Numbered from the stretch's first letter, positions 20,459 to 32,022 are shown. The stretch: DNA of 63,196 bases from Stappia indica (GCF_020177335.1 NZ_JAIVMG010000018.1:1-63196); one strand, 5' to 3'. Numbers and translations: made by a program. Notes: a model not told the origin generated them from the letters alone.

Positions 20459-20473
20459 TGGCAAAATAAGCCA
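20459..20473. promoter_or_regulatory. putative Lrp-type operator 2, over the lrp -10 element
   Basis: The 15-bp inverted repeat TGGCAAAATAAGCCA has perfect TGGC/GCCA arms. It covers a possible minus-strand -10 (TTATTT, 20464-20469) whose -35 is TTGGCG (20486-20491), 16 bp away. Binding here would be expected to block lrp transcription and could act on the divergent lyase gene. Confidence 0.5.
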
Positions 20474-20562
20474 GATTTGCGCAGACGCCAACCGCTATCG
20501 TCGATCCATCCGCCGCCCCGGTTTTCCGGCGCGGCCCGTTCGTTCGATCGAGGATCCGCATC

Positions 20563-21774
20563 ATGAGCACCCGCACCACCGGACAGCTTGGTTTCGCCAC
20601 CCGCGCCATCCACCATGGCTATCAGCCCGCCGACCATGAGGGCGCACTGACGCCGCCCTTGCATCTCACCTCCACCTTTGCCTTCGAAACCGCCGAGCAG
20701 GGCGGCGAGATCTTCGCCGGCGAGCGGTCCGGCCATGTCTATTCGCGCATTTCCAACCCGACGCTTGAGCTGCTGGAAGCGCGGATGGCGCTGCTGGAAG
20801 AGGGCGAGGCGGCGATCAGCTTCGCCTCGGGCATGGGCGCCATCACAGCGGTGATGTGGACGTTCCTCTCCCCCGGCGACGAAATCCTCGTCGACAAGAC
20901 CCTTTACGGCTGCACCTTCGCCTTCTTCCGGCACGGGCTGGCGAAATTCGGCATCACCATCACCCATGTGGACATGCGCGATCCGCAGAACGTCGCGGCG
21001 GCGATCACCCCGCGGACGAAGATCGTCTATTTCGAAACGCCGGCGAACCCGAACATGCGGCTGGTCGATATTGCCGCCGTCGCCGAGATCGCCCATCACC
21101 ATGGCGCCCGGGTGGTCGTCGACAACACCTATGCCACCCCGGTGCTGACCCGGCCGCTGGCGCTCGGGGCGGACATCGTTGTCCACTCGGCGACCAAGTA
21201 TCTGGGCGGTCACGGCGATCTGCTCGCCGGCATCGCCGTCGGCAATGCCGAGGACATGCAGGAGGTACGCCTTGTCGGGTTGAAGGACATGACCGGTGCG
21301 GTGCTCGCCCCGCTCAACGCTCATCTGATCCTGCGCGGGCTGAAGACGCTGGAGTTGCGGATGGAGCGCCATTGCTCCAGCGCGAAGGTGGTGGCGGAGA
21401 TGCTGGAGGCGCATCCGGCGGTCGCCCAGGTCCACTACCCCGGCCTTGCGAGCTTCCCGCAGCACGAGCTGGCGCAGCGCCAGATGCCCGGCTTCGGCGG
21501 CATGATCGCCTTCGAGCTGGCCGGCGGCATGGCCGCCGGCATCGACTTCCTCAACCGGCTGACCCTGATCAAGCGGGCGGTCAGCCTCGGCGATGCGGAA
21601 ACCCTGATCCAGCATCCGGCCAGCATGACCCACTCCACCTACACGGCGGAGGAGCGGCAGGCCCACGACATTTCCGACGGACTGATCCGCCTGTCGGTCG
21701 GTCTGGAAACGCCTGAGGACGTGATCGCCGATCTTGTGGCCGCCCTGCCGGACGCCTCCCGCGCGGCGGCTTGA
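20563..21774 (+). CDS. mdeA: L-methionine gamma-lyase
   Basis: 403 residues, Cys/Met-metabolism PLP enzyme. It splits methionine into methanethiol, 2-oxobutanoate and ammonia. The PLP-binding lysine is in HSATKYLGGHGDLLAG, and YSRISNPT and the substrate-side VYSRISNPTLE region are conserved. The sequence LYGCTFAFF contains the Cys (Cys116 in the P. putida enzyme) that marks true methionine gamma-lyases over cystathionine synthases and lyases. The next gene encodes an E1-type oxoacid dehydrogenase that could consume the 2-oxobutanoate. Confidence 0.92.
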   Translation: MSTRTTGQLGFATRAIHHGYQPADHEGALTPPLHLTSTFAFETAEQGGEIFAGERSGHVYSRISNPTLELLEARMALLEEGEAAISFASGMGAITAVMWTFLSPGDEILVDKTLYGCTFAFFRHGLAKFGITITHVDMRDPQNVAAAITPRTKIVYFETPANPNMRLVDIAAVAEIAHHHGARVVVDNTYATPVLTRPLALGADIVVHSATKYLGGHGDLLAGIAVGNAEDMQEVRLVGLKDMTGAVLAPLNAHLILRGLKTLELRMERHCSSAKVVAEMLEAHPAVAQVHYPGLASFPQHELAQRQMPGFGGMIAFELAGGMAAGIDFLNRLTLIKRAVSLGDAETLIQHPASMTHSTYTAEERQAHDISDGLIRLSVGLETPEDVIADLVAALPDASRAAA

Positions 21775-21955
21775 GGGACGCACGAAAGATTCTTTCCGAT
21801 CTCGCCGCTCCAGCGGTATCTTTTTGCATCGCGGCGGCATTTTCCGTTCAGAACGATCTGAAAATGCCGCCACCCCTGCCTATCGTCGCGGGGTCCGGCG
21901 ATGCCGGCACCTACCCCGGCCCCAGGCCCCACGAACCGACAGGATGAGGAGCATG

Positions 21956-24346
21956 ATGGACACCTCCCGCAAGGCCGACCTGAAAGCCATTGAACAGAAG
22001 CTGCTCTGGCTCGCCTGCTGGACGGTCCACAATGCCAATCACCTGCGCGAGAAGACCGACGGCATGAAGGTCGGCGGCCACCAGGCGTCCTGCGCCTCGA
22101 TGGTGTCGATCATGACGGCGCTGTATTTCCACATCCTGCGGCCCGAAGACCGGGTGGCGGTCAAGCCGCACGCCTCGCCGGTGTTCCATGCCATGCAGTA
22201 TCTGGCCGGCAACCAGACCCGGGAAAAGCTGGAGGCCTTCCGCGCCTATGGCGGTGCCCAGTCCTACCCCAGCCGCACCAAGGACATCGACGACGTGGAC
22301 TTCTCCACCGGCTCGGTCGGCCTCGGCGTGGCGATCACCGCCTTTGCCTCGATGATCCAGGACTATCTTGTCGCCAAGCCGTTTGCCGCCGACCGCCCGG
22401 AAGGGCGGATGATCGCGCTGGTCGGCGATGCGGAGCTGGACGAGGGCAATGTCTACGAGGCCCTGCAGGAGGGCTGGAAACACGATCTGCGCAACACCTG
22501 GTGGATCATCGACTACAACCGCCAGAGCCTCGATGGGGTCGTGCGCGAGGGGCTGGCCGGTCGGATCGAGGCGATCTTCGGCGCCTTCGGCTGGGATGTG
22601 GTGCGGATCAAATACGGCGCGTTGCAGCGGGCGGCCTTCACCGAACCGGGCGGCGAGGCCCTGCGCGACTGGATCGACACCTGCCCGAACGCGCTCTATT
22701 CGGCGCTCTCCTTTCAGGGCGGTGCGGCCTGGCGCAAGCGGCTCCTCGACGATATCGGCGACCAGGGCGCCGTCACCCGGCTGATCGACAGCCGCTCCGA
22801 CGACGAATTGCAGGAGCTGATGAGCAATCTGGGCGGCCACTGCCTCGAAACCCTTGCCGACACCTTCGCCGAACAGGCCCGGCATGACCGGCCGGTCGCC
22901 TTCGTCGCCTACACCATCAAGGGCTGGAACACCCCGCTCGCCGGCCACAAGGACAATCACGCCGGGCTGATGACCCCGGCGCAGATGGAGGCCTTCCGCA
23001 CCCAGATGGGCGTGCGCGAGGGGCATGAATGGGAGCCGGCGGAAGGGCTCGCGCTTGACGCGAGCACCCTGTCGCGCCTCGTTGCCGAAACCCCGTTCTT
23101 CGCCGCCGGCCGCCGCCGCCATCAGGCCGCGACGGTCGCCACCCCCGGTCCGGTGCTGCTCGACGACCGGACGCTGTCGACGCAGGCCGGCTTTGGCAAG
23201 ATCCTCGACCAGCTCGCCAAATCGGATCACCCGCTGGCCGACCGGATCCTGACCACCTCGCCCGATGTCACGGTCTCGACCAATCTCGGCCCGTTCGTCA
23301 ACCGGCGCGGCCTGTTCGCCCGCGACACGCTGGCCGACACGTTCCGCGACCAGCGTATTCCCTCAGCGCAGAAATGGGCGTTCTCCCCCACCGGGCAGCA
23401 TATCGAACTGGGCATCGCCGAGATGAACCTGTTCCTGCTGCTGGGTGCCGCCGGCCTGTCCCATTCGCTGTTCGGCGAACGGCTGATCCCGGTCGGCACG
23501 CTCTACGATCCGTTCATCTCACGCGGGCTCGATGCGCTCAACTACGCCTGCTATCAGGACGCCCGCTTCATGGTGGTGGCCACCCCGTCCGGGGTGACGC
23601 TGGCGCCGGAGGGCGGCGCGCATCAGTCGGTCGCCACCCCGCTGATCGGCATGAGCCAGGACGGGCTGGCCGCGTTCGAGCCGGCCTGGCTCGACGAGCT
23701 GTCGGTGCTGATGGACTGGAGCTTCGACTATCTGCAGCGGGACGGTGACAGCGTTCCGGACGAACGCACCTGGCTGCGCGACGAGACCGGTGGCTCGGTC
23801 TACCTGCGCCTGTCAACCCGCGCGCTGGAGCAGCCGGCGCGGCGCGAGGACGATGCCTTCCGCCAAGGGGTGATCGACGGCGCCTACTGGCTGCGCGAAC
23901 CTGGACCGAACTGCGAGCTGGTGATTGCCTATCAGGGGGCGGTGGCGCCGGAGGCAATCGAGGCGGCGGGGCGGATCGGCACCGACCGGCGCGATATCGG
24001 CGTGCTTGCGGTCACCTCCGCCGACCGGCTCAACGCCGGCTGGCACGCGGCGATGCGCATGCGCAAGCGTGGCCATCGCGGCGCCCGCAGCCATATCGAA
24101 CGGCTGCTCGGCGGCCTGCCGTCCCATTGCACGCTGATCACCGTGCTTGACGGCCATCCGGCAACGCTGGCCTGGCTCGGCGGGGTGGCCGGCCATCGCA
24201 CGGCGGCGCTCGGGGTGGAGCATTTCGGCCAGACCGGCACGGTCGCCGATCTCTACCATCATTTCGGGATCGATACCGACGCCATCGTCGCCGCCGCCTC
24301 CGAAATCGCGCCGGGACGGCCGGTGCGGCTGGTCAATCCGATTTGA
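21956..24346 (+). CDS. thiamine-diphosphate E1-type 2-oxoacid dehydrogenase / transketolase-like protein (MdeB-like)
   Basis: 796 residues from the ATG at 21956 (MDTSRKADLKAIEQKLLW); ATGs one codon and four codons earlier share the GAGGAG site. The ThDP-binding motif is GDAELDEGNVYEAL... ending at IIDYNRQSLDG, as in homodimeric pyruvate dehydrogenase E1 (AceE). The second half has the pyrimidine-binding domain (GIAEMNLFLLLGAAG) and a transketolase C-terminal domain. In P. putida the same position holds mdeB, reported as a 2-oxobutanoate dehydrogenase E1-like protein. It is shorter than AceE (about 890), and no E2 or E3 gene is nearby, so which complex it serves is open. Confidence 0.82.
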   Translation: MDTSRKADLKAIEQKLLWLACWTVHNANHLREKTDGMKVGGHQASCASMVSIMTALYFHILRPEDRVAVKPHASPVFHAMQYLAGNQTREKLEAFRAYGGAQSYPSRTKDIDDVDFSTGSVGLGVAITAFASMIQDYLVAKPFAADRPEGRMIALVGDAELDEGNVYEALQEGWKHDLRNTWWIIDYNRQSLDGVVREGLAGRIEAIFGAFGWDVVRIKYGALQRAAFTEPGGEALRDWIDTCPNALYSALSFQGGAAWRKRLLDDIGDQGAVTRLIDSRSDDELQELMSNLGGHCLETLADTFAEQARHDRPVAFVAYTIKGWNTPLAGHKDNHAGLMTPAQMEAFRTQMGVREGHEWEPAEGLALDASTLSRLVAETPFFAAGRRRHQAATVATPGPVLLDDRTLSTQAGFGKILDQLAKSDHPLADRILTTSPDVTVSTNLGPFVNRRGLFARDTLADTFRDQRIPSAQKWAFSPTGQHIELGIAEMNLFLLLGAAGLSHSLFGERLIPVGTLYDPFISRGLDALNYACYQDARFMVVATPSGVTLAPEGGAHQSVATPLIGMSQDGLAAFEPAWLDELSVLMDWSFDYLQRDGDSVPDERTWLRDETGGSVYLRLSTRALEQPARREDDAFRQGVIDGAYWLREPGPNCELVIAYQGAVAPEAIEAAGRIGTDRRDIGVLAVTSADRLNAGWHAAMRMRKRGHRGARSHIERLLGGLPSHCTLITVLDGHPATLAWLGGVAGHRTAALGVEHFGQTGTVADLYHHFGIDTDAIVAAASEIAPGRPVRLVNPI

Positions 24347-24414
24347 GGGGGCCGATCTGAAGGCGTCGACCTGAGGGCGCCGACCTGGGGCGGCGTTCTG
24401 AGGGGGCCGACCTG
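24346..24414 (+). repeat. five imperfect 14-bp tandem repeats starting at the mdeB stop codon
   Basis: Units run 24346-24359, 24360-24373, 24374-24387, 24388-24400 (13 bp) and 24401-24414. The consensus is AGGGSGCCGACCTG. The array begins with the last base of the TGA stop. The unit length is not a multiple of three. Confidence 0.85.
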
Positions 24415-24434
24415 ATATTCGACATCAGACACCA

Positions 24435-24460
24435 CCCGGGCGGCAGGACGGCTGCCCGGG
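24435..24460. terminator. hairpin between convergent mdeB and pmtA
   Basis: A 10-bp stem (CCCGGGCGGC with GCTGCCCGGG, one G-T pair; loop of six) lies between two convergent genes. No T-run follows on either strand, so it may be a weak or Rho-assisted terminator. Confidence 0.35.
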
Positions 24461-24472
24461 AGCGCATCGGCC

Positions 24473-25078
24473 TCAGACGGTCTTGCGATAGACCCAGACC
24501 CGGGCGGGCGGCAGGTTCTTCAGGATCCAGCCGCTGCGCTCGACGGTAAAGACGCCGGGCTCCAGCGCGATCGGCGCAACCATGGCATAGGAAAACTGGA
24601 TGAAGGGCGCGCCCGGCTGCAGCAGCTCGAACGCCTGGAACAGCAGGCTGCGCCGTTCCTCCTTCGGCCGCGAAAACAGCGGCATCGACGAGACGATGCT
24701 GGCGAGCGAACCGGCGGGAACATCGGCCAGCGTTTCGCGCAGCCGATAGGCGTCCCCTTCCACCACCTGCATGTCCGGATAGCGCCGGCGCAGAAGACGG
24801 CAGAAATTGTCATTGTATTCCAGCGCGATCACTCGTTCCGGGCCGATGCCCCGTTCCAGGATCGAATGGGTCACGACACCAGTGCCCGGACCGATTTCCA
24901 GCACCTGTCCGGGACGCTCGGCCTCGATGTAGGCGGCCATCCGCCGGGTGAGGTCCGGCCCGGAGGGGCTCACCGCCCCGGTGGTCAGCGGGTTTTCCGC
25001 CCAGCTACGGATGAAGCGGATTTCATCGGCCATCTTGGCGGTGAACCCACGGACCTTGCGGGTGGAGACCTCGAGCAT
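24473..25078 (-). CDS. PmtA-type phospholipid N-methyltransferase
   Basis: 201 residues, class I SAM methyltransferase. The SAM loop is VLEIGPGTGVVTHSIL and the acidic strand VIALEYN. The start EIRFIRSWAENPLTTGAVSPSG and the end LPPARVWVYRK match the Sinorhizobium PmtA family, which makes phosphatidylcholine by methylating phosphatidylethanolamine at the inner membrane. It lies downstream of dnaJ on the same strand, as in many rhizobia. It could instead methylate another lipid or a ribosomal RNA, but family similarity favours the lipid role. Confidence 0.82.
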   Translation of the reverse strand: MLEVSTRKVRGFTAKMADEIRFIRSWAENPLTTGAVSPSGPDLTRRMAAYIEAERPGQVLEIGPGTGVVTHSILERGIGPERVIALEYNDNFCRLLRRRYPDMQVVEGDAYRLRETLADVPAGSLASIVSSMPLFSRPKEERRSLLFQAFELLQPGAPFIQFSYAMVAPIALEPGVFTVERSGWILKNLPPARVWVYRKTV

Positions 25079-25171
25079 CGTTTATCCTAGGTTGGAGCGT
25101 TACCCAGAAAATGCGAGCGGGCGATGGCGAATTCAAGGCGCCCGCCCTCGTCCGCTCGCATTCGTTTCCGG

Positions 25172-26299
25172 TTATCCGCTCAAATTGTCCAGAAAATCCT
25201 TCACCTTGGAGAAAAACCCGTGCGATTCAGGATGGGTCGCGCCGGAGGATTCCTGTTCGAACTCGGTCAGCAGCTCACGCTGCCGCTTGGTGAGATTGGC
25301 CGGGGTTTCGACCGTCACCTGAATGTAGATGTCGCCGAACTGCTGCGAGCGCATCACCGGCATGCCCTTGCCGCGCAGGCGGAACTGCTTGCCGGTCTGG
25401 GTGCCTTCCGGGATCTTCACCCGGGCCGTGTCGCCGCTCAGGGTTGGCACCTCGATCTGCCCGCCAAGCGCGGCGGTGGTCATCGAAATCGGCACCCGGC
25501 TGTAAAGATCCGCGCCATCGCGCTGGAAGAACGCATGGGGGCGGATCGACAGGAAGATATAAAGGTCTCCGGACGGACCGCCGCGCACGCCCGCTTCCCC
25601 CTCACCGCCGAGGCGGATGCGGGTGCCATCCTCGATGCCGGCCGGAATGCTGACCGACAGGGTGCGGTTGACGGTCTTGCGGCCATTGCCGCCACAGTCC
25701 TCGCAAGGGTCGGAAATCACCTGGCCCCGCCCCTGACAGGCGGCGCAGGCGCGCTCCAGCGTGAAGAAGCCCTGGGAGGCGCGCACCCGACCCGAGCCGC
25801 CGCAAGTGCGGCAGGTGACGGGCGCGCTGCCAGGCTTGGCGCCGGAGCCTGAACAGCTTTCGCAGGTGACCGAGGTCGGCACCTCGATCTCCACCGACTT
25901 GCCGGTGAAGGCCTCTTCCAGCGAGATTTCCAGATTGTAGCGCAGGTCCGCGCCGCGATCGCGGCCGGCCGACCGGCGGCCACCACCGCCCATGCCGAAG
26001 AACTCGTCGAAGATATCCGACATGGCGGAGGCGAAATCGCCCGGATGGCCGCCCTGGGCGCCAAAGCCACCATTTTCGAAGGCGGCATGACCGAAGCGGT
26101 CATAGGCCGCCCGTTTCTGCCCGTCCTTCAGGGTGTCATAGGCTTCGCTGACATCCTTGAACCGGGCCTCGGCGTCCGCATCGCCCGGATTGCGGTCCGG
26201 GTGGTATTTCATGGCCAGCTTGCGATAGGCGCTCTTCAGCGCCTTTTCGTCGGCATCGCGCGCCACTCCGAGCACGTCGTAGTAATCGCGTTTTTCCAT
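25172..26299 (-). CDS. dnaJ: chaperone DnaJ (Hsp40)
   Basis: 375 residues. The J domain (1-70) has the HPD motif in [10 protein letters not shown] Gly/Phe-rich linker follows with [11 protein letters not shown]. The zinc-binding domain has four CxxCxGxG repeats ([32 protein letters not shown]). The C-terminal substrate-binding domain completes a full-length type A DnaJ. It stimulates DnaK, whose gene lies one gene upstream with fkbM between them. A 9-bp hairpin lies 27 bp before its start. Confidence 0.96.
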   Translation of the reverse strand: MEKRDYYDVLGVARDADEKALKSAYRKLAMKYHPDRNPGDADAEARFKDVSEAYDTLKDGQKRAAYDRFGHAAFENGGFGAQGGHPGDFASAMSDIFDEFFGMGGGGRRSAGRDRGADLRYNLEISLEEAFTGKSVEIEVPTSVTCESCSGSGAKPGSAPVTCRTCGGSGRVRASQGFFTLERACAACQGRGQVISDPCEDCGGNGRKTVNRTLSVSIPAGIEDGTRIRLGGEGEAGVRGGPSGDLYIFLSIRPHAFFQRDGADLYSRVPISMTTAALGGQIEVPTLSGDTARVKIPEGTQTGKQFRLRGKGMPVMRSQQFGDIYIQVTVETPANLTKRQRELLTEFEQESSGATHPESHGFFSKVKDFLDNLSG

Positions 26300-26325
26300 C
26301 CAGCTTTCACCTGCTCACGGAACCT

Positions 26326-26353
26326 GATCCTCGTCTCACGGGAAACGAGGATC
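26326..26353 (-). other. hairpin in the dnaJ 5' leader
   Basis: A perfect 9-bp stem (GATCCTCGT/ACGAGGATC) with a 10-base loop sits between fkbM and dnaJ. No T-run follows on the minus strand, so an intrinsic terminator is unlikely; RNA processing or stability is possible. Confidence 0.45.
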
Positions 26354-26371
26354 GGCTCCGACCATTTGTCG

Positions 26372-27274
26372 TCATGCGGCTCCGGCGGGAGCGCCAGGGC
26401 TCCCGTCACGCGAAGCGGCTGTCGAGGGAGCCCGCCGGAGCAGCGCGTTCAGCCGCGTGCGCCGGTCGAGCGAATACCCATGATCGAGGCATAGGCGCAC
26501 GGCCGGCGGCAACTCCGCCCCCTTGCCCACTTCCACCACGATCAGGTCCGGCCAGAGCGTCTCCGGCGCCGCGGCGAACATGCCGCGCAGCGCCGCCTCG
26601 TCATGGCCCTCAAGGTCGATCTTCATTGCGTCGATGCGGGAAATGCCATTGCGCCGGCAGATCTCGCCGATCGGCAGGATCTCGACGCCTGCACCATCGC
26701 CGTCGTCACTGGCGCGCACCCGGTTCTCGCCGCGATTGCCGTCATGTTCGACCATCGCCCCGAAACCGGCGGTCTCGCTGACCGCGCAAGGGGAGACCGC
26801 GACCATATCGGCCGAGGACGCGGCCAGATTGGCCTCCAGCCGGGCGCGGGTGACCGGGTCCGGCTCCACCGCCAGCACCTCCACCTTGCGCCCCAGGGCG
26901 CGGGCGGCGGACACCAGCCACAGGCTGTACAGCCCGACATTGGCGCCAAGATCGACGAAGACGAAGGGATCGGACGGCGATCCGGCCAGCGCCTCGCTGA
27001 GCGCCAGCCGCTCCTCGCGGTCGAAGAACTGCACGCCGGCCAGCGCCCGCTTCTCGCAGCGGTTGGACTGCGGATGCAATCGGGCGAAGACGGTCGGATA
27101 CACCTCGACATCGAAGGGGCCGGGGCGGCTGCCGACACAGAGCTTGCGAATGAGGGAAACGCCGATCCGGCCGATGCGGTTCACCGGCATGGCGGCGGCG
27201 CGGCGGCGCAGGGCCTCAAGCGGCCCGGGAAGGGCGCAGGTCCCGAAAGGGGGATCGAGCGAACGCGCGGTCAT
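26372..27274 (-). CDS. FkbM-family SAM-dependent methyltransferase
   Basis: 300 residues from the ATG at 27274 (MTARSLDPPF). The SAM-binding motif FVDLGANVGLYSLWLVSAA is followed by EVLAVEPDPVTRARLEANL. The MKIDLEGHDEAALRGM motif in the second half is the hallmark of FkbM O-methyltransferases. Substrates in the family are polysaccharide or small-molecule hydroxyls; this one is unknown. It is wedged between dnaK and dnaJ on the same strand, where most related genomes have the two chaperone genes adjacent. Confidence 0.82.
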   Translation of the reverse strand: MTARSLDPPFGTCALPGPLEALRRRAAAMPVNRIGRIGVSLIRKLCVGSRPGPFDVEVYPTVFARLHPQSNRCEKRALAGVQFFDREERLALSEALAGSPSDPFVFVDLGANVGLYSLWLVSAARALGRKVEVLAVEPDPVTRARLEANLAASSADMVAVSPCAVSETAGFGAMVEHDGNRGENRVRASDDGDGAGVEILPIGEICRRNGISRIDAMKIDLEGHDEAALRGMFAAAPETLWPDLIVVEVGKGAELPPAVRLCLDHGYSLDRRTRLNALLRRAPSTAASRDGSPGAPAGAA

Positions 27275-27350
27275 GATCCGGCCCAAACCTTTCGTCGAAA
27301 CGCGAACTGGCGCGGCACCGGAGGGCGCCGCGCCAGGTCAGGGGACCCGA

Positions 27351-29267
<1,917 letters not shown>

Positions 29268-29394
29268 ATTGTCCTCTCTTTCCAGCAGACCGGTCAGACC
29301 CGTTGTGGCATCGGGCCGGCCCCTTTTCGATACGCATGACTTGTCCCCGCGAACGCCCGCATCCAATGCAGCTCCGCAGCAGAACGTGACCGCT

Positions 29395-29423
29395 ATATAA
29401 GTGGCGCGCCGACACACCGCAAG
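29395..29423 (-). promoter_or_regulatory. RpoH (sigma-32) type heat-shock promoter of dnaK
   Basis: Minus-strand CTTG, 18 bp, then CTTATAT matches the alphaproteobacterial RpoH consensus CTTG-N17/18-CYTATNT. The leader to the dnaK ATG would be about 120 bases. Confidence 0.65.
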
Positions 29424-29578
29424 GCTGCCGCGCCGCCTGCTTCAGGCGCCCCTGTTGTTGCATCGCAAAACAAACTCCCCTATCGAACGGGCGACACATT
29501 CTCCAGACCCTTGAGACCCTCGCATGCGGACGTCGGCCGGCAGGCCCGCCGCATGCGAACAGGAAAGCCCCGAACCCC

Positions 29579-31063
29579 ATGACCTCAGCCTTTGCCTATC
29601 GCGACCAGTGGACCGGCAACATCCGCCGCGACCTCCTGTCCGGCCTGGTCGTGGCGCTGGCGCTCATTCCCGAAGCCATCGCCTTTTCGATCATCGCCGG
29701 CGTCGACCCGAAGGTCGGCCTCTACGCTTCCTTCTCCATCGCCGTGATCACCGCGATCACCGGCGGGCGTCCGGGCATGATCTCGGCGGCGACGGCCGCC
29801 ACCGCCGTCCTGATGGTGACGCTGGTCAAGGACCACGGGCTGCAGTACCTGCTCGCCGCCACGGTGCTGGCCGGTCTGTTGCAGATCGGCGCCGGGCTCC
29901 TGCGGCTCGGTAATGTGATGCGCTTCGTCTCCCGCTCGGTGATGACCGGCTTCGTCAACGCGCTCGCCATCCTGATCTTCATGGCGCAGTTGCCGGAGCT
30001 GATCGGCGTGCCGTGGCTGACCTACGTGATGGTCGCCGCCGGCCTCGCGATCATCTATCTGTTCCCGTACCTGACCAAGGCGGTGCCCTCGCCGCTGATC
30101 TGCATCCTGATCCTCACCGCGGTGGCGATCGGCTTCGGCCTCGACGTGCGCACGGTCGGCGACATGGGCGAATTGCCCTCCACCCTGCCGATCTTCCTGA
30201 TCCCCGACATTCCGCTCACCCTTGAGACGCTGCTGATCATCCTGCCCTATTCGGCGGGCGTCGCCGCCGTCGGCCTCCTGGAATCGCTGATGACCGCGAG
30301 CATCGTCGACGATCTCACCGACACCCCCAGCGACAAGAACCAGGAGTGCATCGGCCAGGGCATCGCCAACACCGCCACCGGCTTCATCGGCGGCATGGCC
30401 GGCTGCGCCATGATCGGCCAGTCGATGATCAACGTGAAATCGGGCGGTCGCGGCCGGCTCTCCACCTTTGCCGCCGGCGTGATCCTCCTGTTCCTGATCG
30501 TCGTGCTCGGCGACTGGGTGCGGCAGATCCCGATGCCCGCGCTGGTGGCGATCATGATCATGGTGTCGATCGGCACGTTCAGCTGGTCCTCGATCCGCGA
30601 TCTGAAGGATCACCCGCGCTCCTCCTCCATCGTCATGCTGGCGACGGTGATCTGCGTCGTCGTCACCCACAACCTGGCCATCGGCGTCCTGGTCGGCGTG
30701 CTCCTGTCGAGCATCTTCTTCGCCTGGAAGATCGCCCAAATCTTCCGCGTCACCTCGACCCTGTCGGAGGATGGGCGCGCCCGCACCTATGTGGTGGAAG
30801 GCCAGGTGTTCTTCGCCTCGGCCGATGCGTTCACCGCCGCCTTCGACTTCCGCGAGGTGCTGGAGAAGGTCACCATCGACGTCAGCCGCGCGCATATCTG
30901 GGATATTTCCAGCGTTGCCGCGCTCGACATGATCGTGCTGAAATTCCGCCGCGAGGGCGCCGAGGTGGAGATCGTCGGCATCAACGAGGCGAGCGAGACC
31001 ATCGTCGACAAGCTGGCCATCCACGACAAGCCCGGCGCGCTCGAACGACTGATGGGCCACTGA
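29579..31063 (+). CDS. SulP-family anion transporter with STAS domain (SulP-1)
   Basis: 494 residues. About 12 hydrophobic helices start with [23 protein letters not shown], and [14 protein letters not shown] near residue 235 is the SulP signature. A C-terminal STAS domain follows ([15 protein letters not shown] to [16 protein letters not shown]). SulP proteins carry sulfate, bicarbonate, dicarboxylates or other anions; this sequence does not fix which. It is followed at 88 bp by a tandem UspA protein on the same strand, probably one operon. Confidence 0.88.
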   Translation: MTSAFAYRDQWTGNIRRDLLSGLVVALALIPEAIAFSIIAGVDPKVGLYASFSIAVITAITGGRPGMISAATAATAVLMVTLVKDHGLQYLLAATVLAGLLQIGAGLLRLGNVMRFVSRSVMTGFVNALAILIFMAQLPELIGVPWLTYVMVAAGLAIIYLFPYLTKAVPSPLICILILTAVAIGFGLDVRTVGDMGELPSTLPIFLIPDIPLTLETLLIILPYSAGVAAVGLLESLMTASIVDDLTDTPSDKNQECIGQGIANTATGFIGGMAGCAMIGQSMINVKSGGRGRLSTFAAGVILLFLIVVLGDWVRQIPMPALVAIMIMVSIGTFSWSSIRDLKDHPRSSSIVMLATVICVVVTHNLAIGVLVGVLLSSIFFAWKIAQIFRVTSTLSEDGRARTYVVEGQVFFASADAFTAAFDFREVLEKVTIDVSRAHIWDISSVAALDMIVLKFRREGAEVEIVGINEASETIVDKLAIHDKPGALERLMGH

Positions 31064-31078
31064 GACCGCCCCTCCGCG

Positions 31079-31098
31079 CCCGCTTCTCCCGAAGCGGG
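31079..31098 (+). other. hairpin between sulP-1 and uspA
   Basis: A perfect 8-bp stem (CCCGCTTC/GAAGCGGG) with a TCCC loop lies in the 88-bp gap. There is no T-run, so it is more likely a stability element than a terminator. Confidence 0.4.
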
Positions 31099-31151
31099 CC
31101 ATTCACAAGACTGACGACAACCGGGCGACAGGCCGCCCAAGAGGACAGACA

Positions 31152-32006
31152 ATGACCAAACTCATCGCCCTGGTCGACGGATCGGTCTATTCGCACAGCG
31201 TGTGCGACCATGCCGCCTGGATCGCCGGACGCACCGGCGCGGCGGTGGAAATCCTGCATGTGCTCAGCCCCCGGCAGGCCGCCGGGGGCGAGGCCAACCT
31301 GTCGGGCAACATCGCCCTTGGCGCACGCACCGCGCTCCTGCAGGAACTGTCCAGCCTCGACGAACAGATGGCCAAGCTGGCGCAGAAAAAGGGTCGGGCG
31401 ATTCTGGAGGATGCCAAGGCGGTGGTCGAGGCGGCGGGCGCCGAGACGGTCACCACCCGGCTGCGCGCCGGCGACATCGTCGAGACCGTGACTGAGAGCG
31501 AGGCCGACGCGGCGCTGATCGTCATCGGCAAGCGCGGCGAGGCGGCGGATTTCGCCAAGCTGCATCTGGGTTCAAACCTGGAGCGGATCGTCCGCTCCAG
31601 CCACAAGCCGGTGTTCGTCACCTCCCGCGCCTTCCAGCCGATCGAGCGTTTCCTGATCGCCTTCGACGGTGGCCCGAGCGCACAGAAGGCGGTGGAGTAT
31701 GTGGCCCGCAGCCCGCTGTTCGCCGGGCTCGACTGCCACCTGCTGATGGTCGGCGGCGAGAGCGCGGAGGCGCGCGCCAAGCTCGATGCGGCGCGGGCGA
31801 CGCTGGAAGGCGGCGGCCTGTCGGTGACCGCGACGCTGATCCCGGGCCAGCCCGAAGCGGTGATCACCCGGACCGTGGAAGAAGAGAACATCGATCTGCT
31901 GATCATGGGCGCCTATGGGCACTCCAAGATCCGCACGCTGATCATCGGCTCGACCACGTCCGAGATGGTCCGCTCGTGCAAGACGCCGGTCTTGATGTTC
32001 CGCTGA
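31152..32006 (+). CDS. tandem universal stress protein (two UspA domains)
   Basis: 284 residues. The first domain starts TKLIALVDGSVYSHSVCDHA; the second starts ERFLIAFDGGPSAQKAVEYVA. The second domain ends with the ATP-binding loop MGAYGHSKIRTLIIGSTTSEM, close to the consensus GxxG-9x-GS. The first domain has IGKRGEAADFAKLHLGSNLERI. UspA plus SulP pairs suggest regulation of anion transport by stress or nucleotide state, but that is inference from context. Confidence 0.88.
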   Translation: MTKLIALVDGSVYSHSVCDHAAWIAGRTGAAVEILHVLSPRQAAGGEANLSGNIALGARTALLQELSSLDEQMAKLAQKKGRAILEDAKAVVEAAGAETVTTRLRAGDIVETVTESEADAALIVIGKRGEAADFAKLHLGSNLERIVRSSHKPVFVTSRAFQPIERFLIAFDGGPSAQKAVEYVARSPLFAGLDCHLLMVGGESAEARAKLDAARATLEGGGLSVTATLIPGQPEAVITRTVEEENIDLLIMGAYGHSKIRTLIIGSTTSEMVRSCKTPVLMFR

Positions 32007-32022
32007 CGCGCGGAACCGCTGC

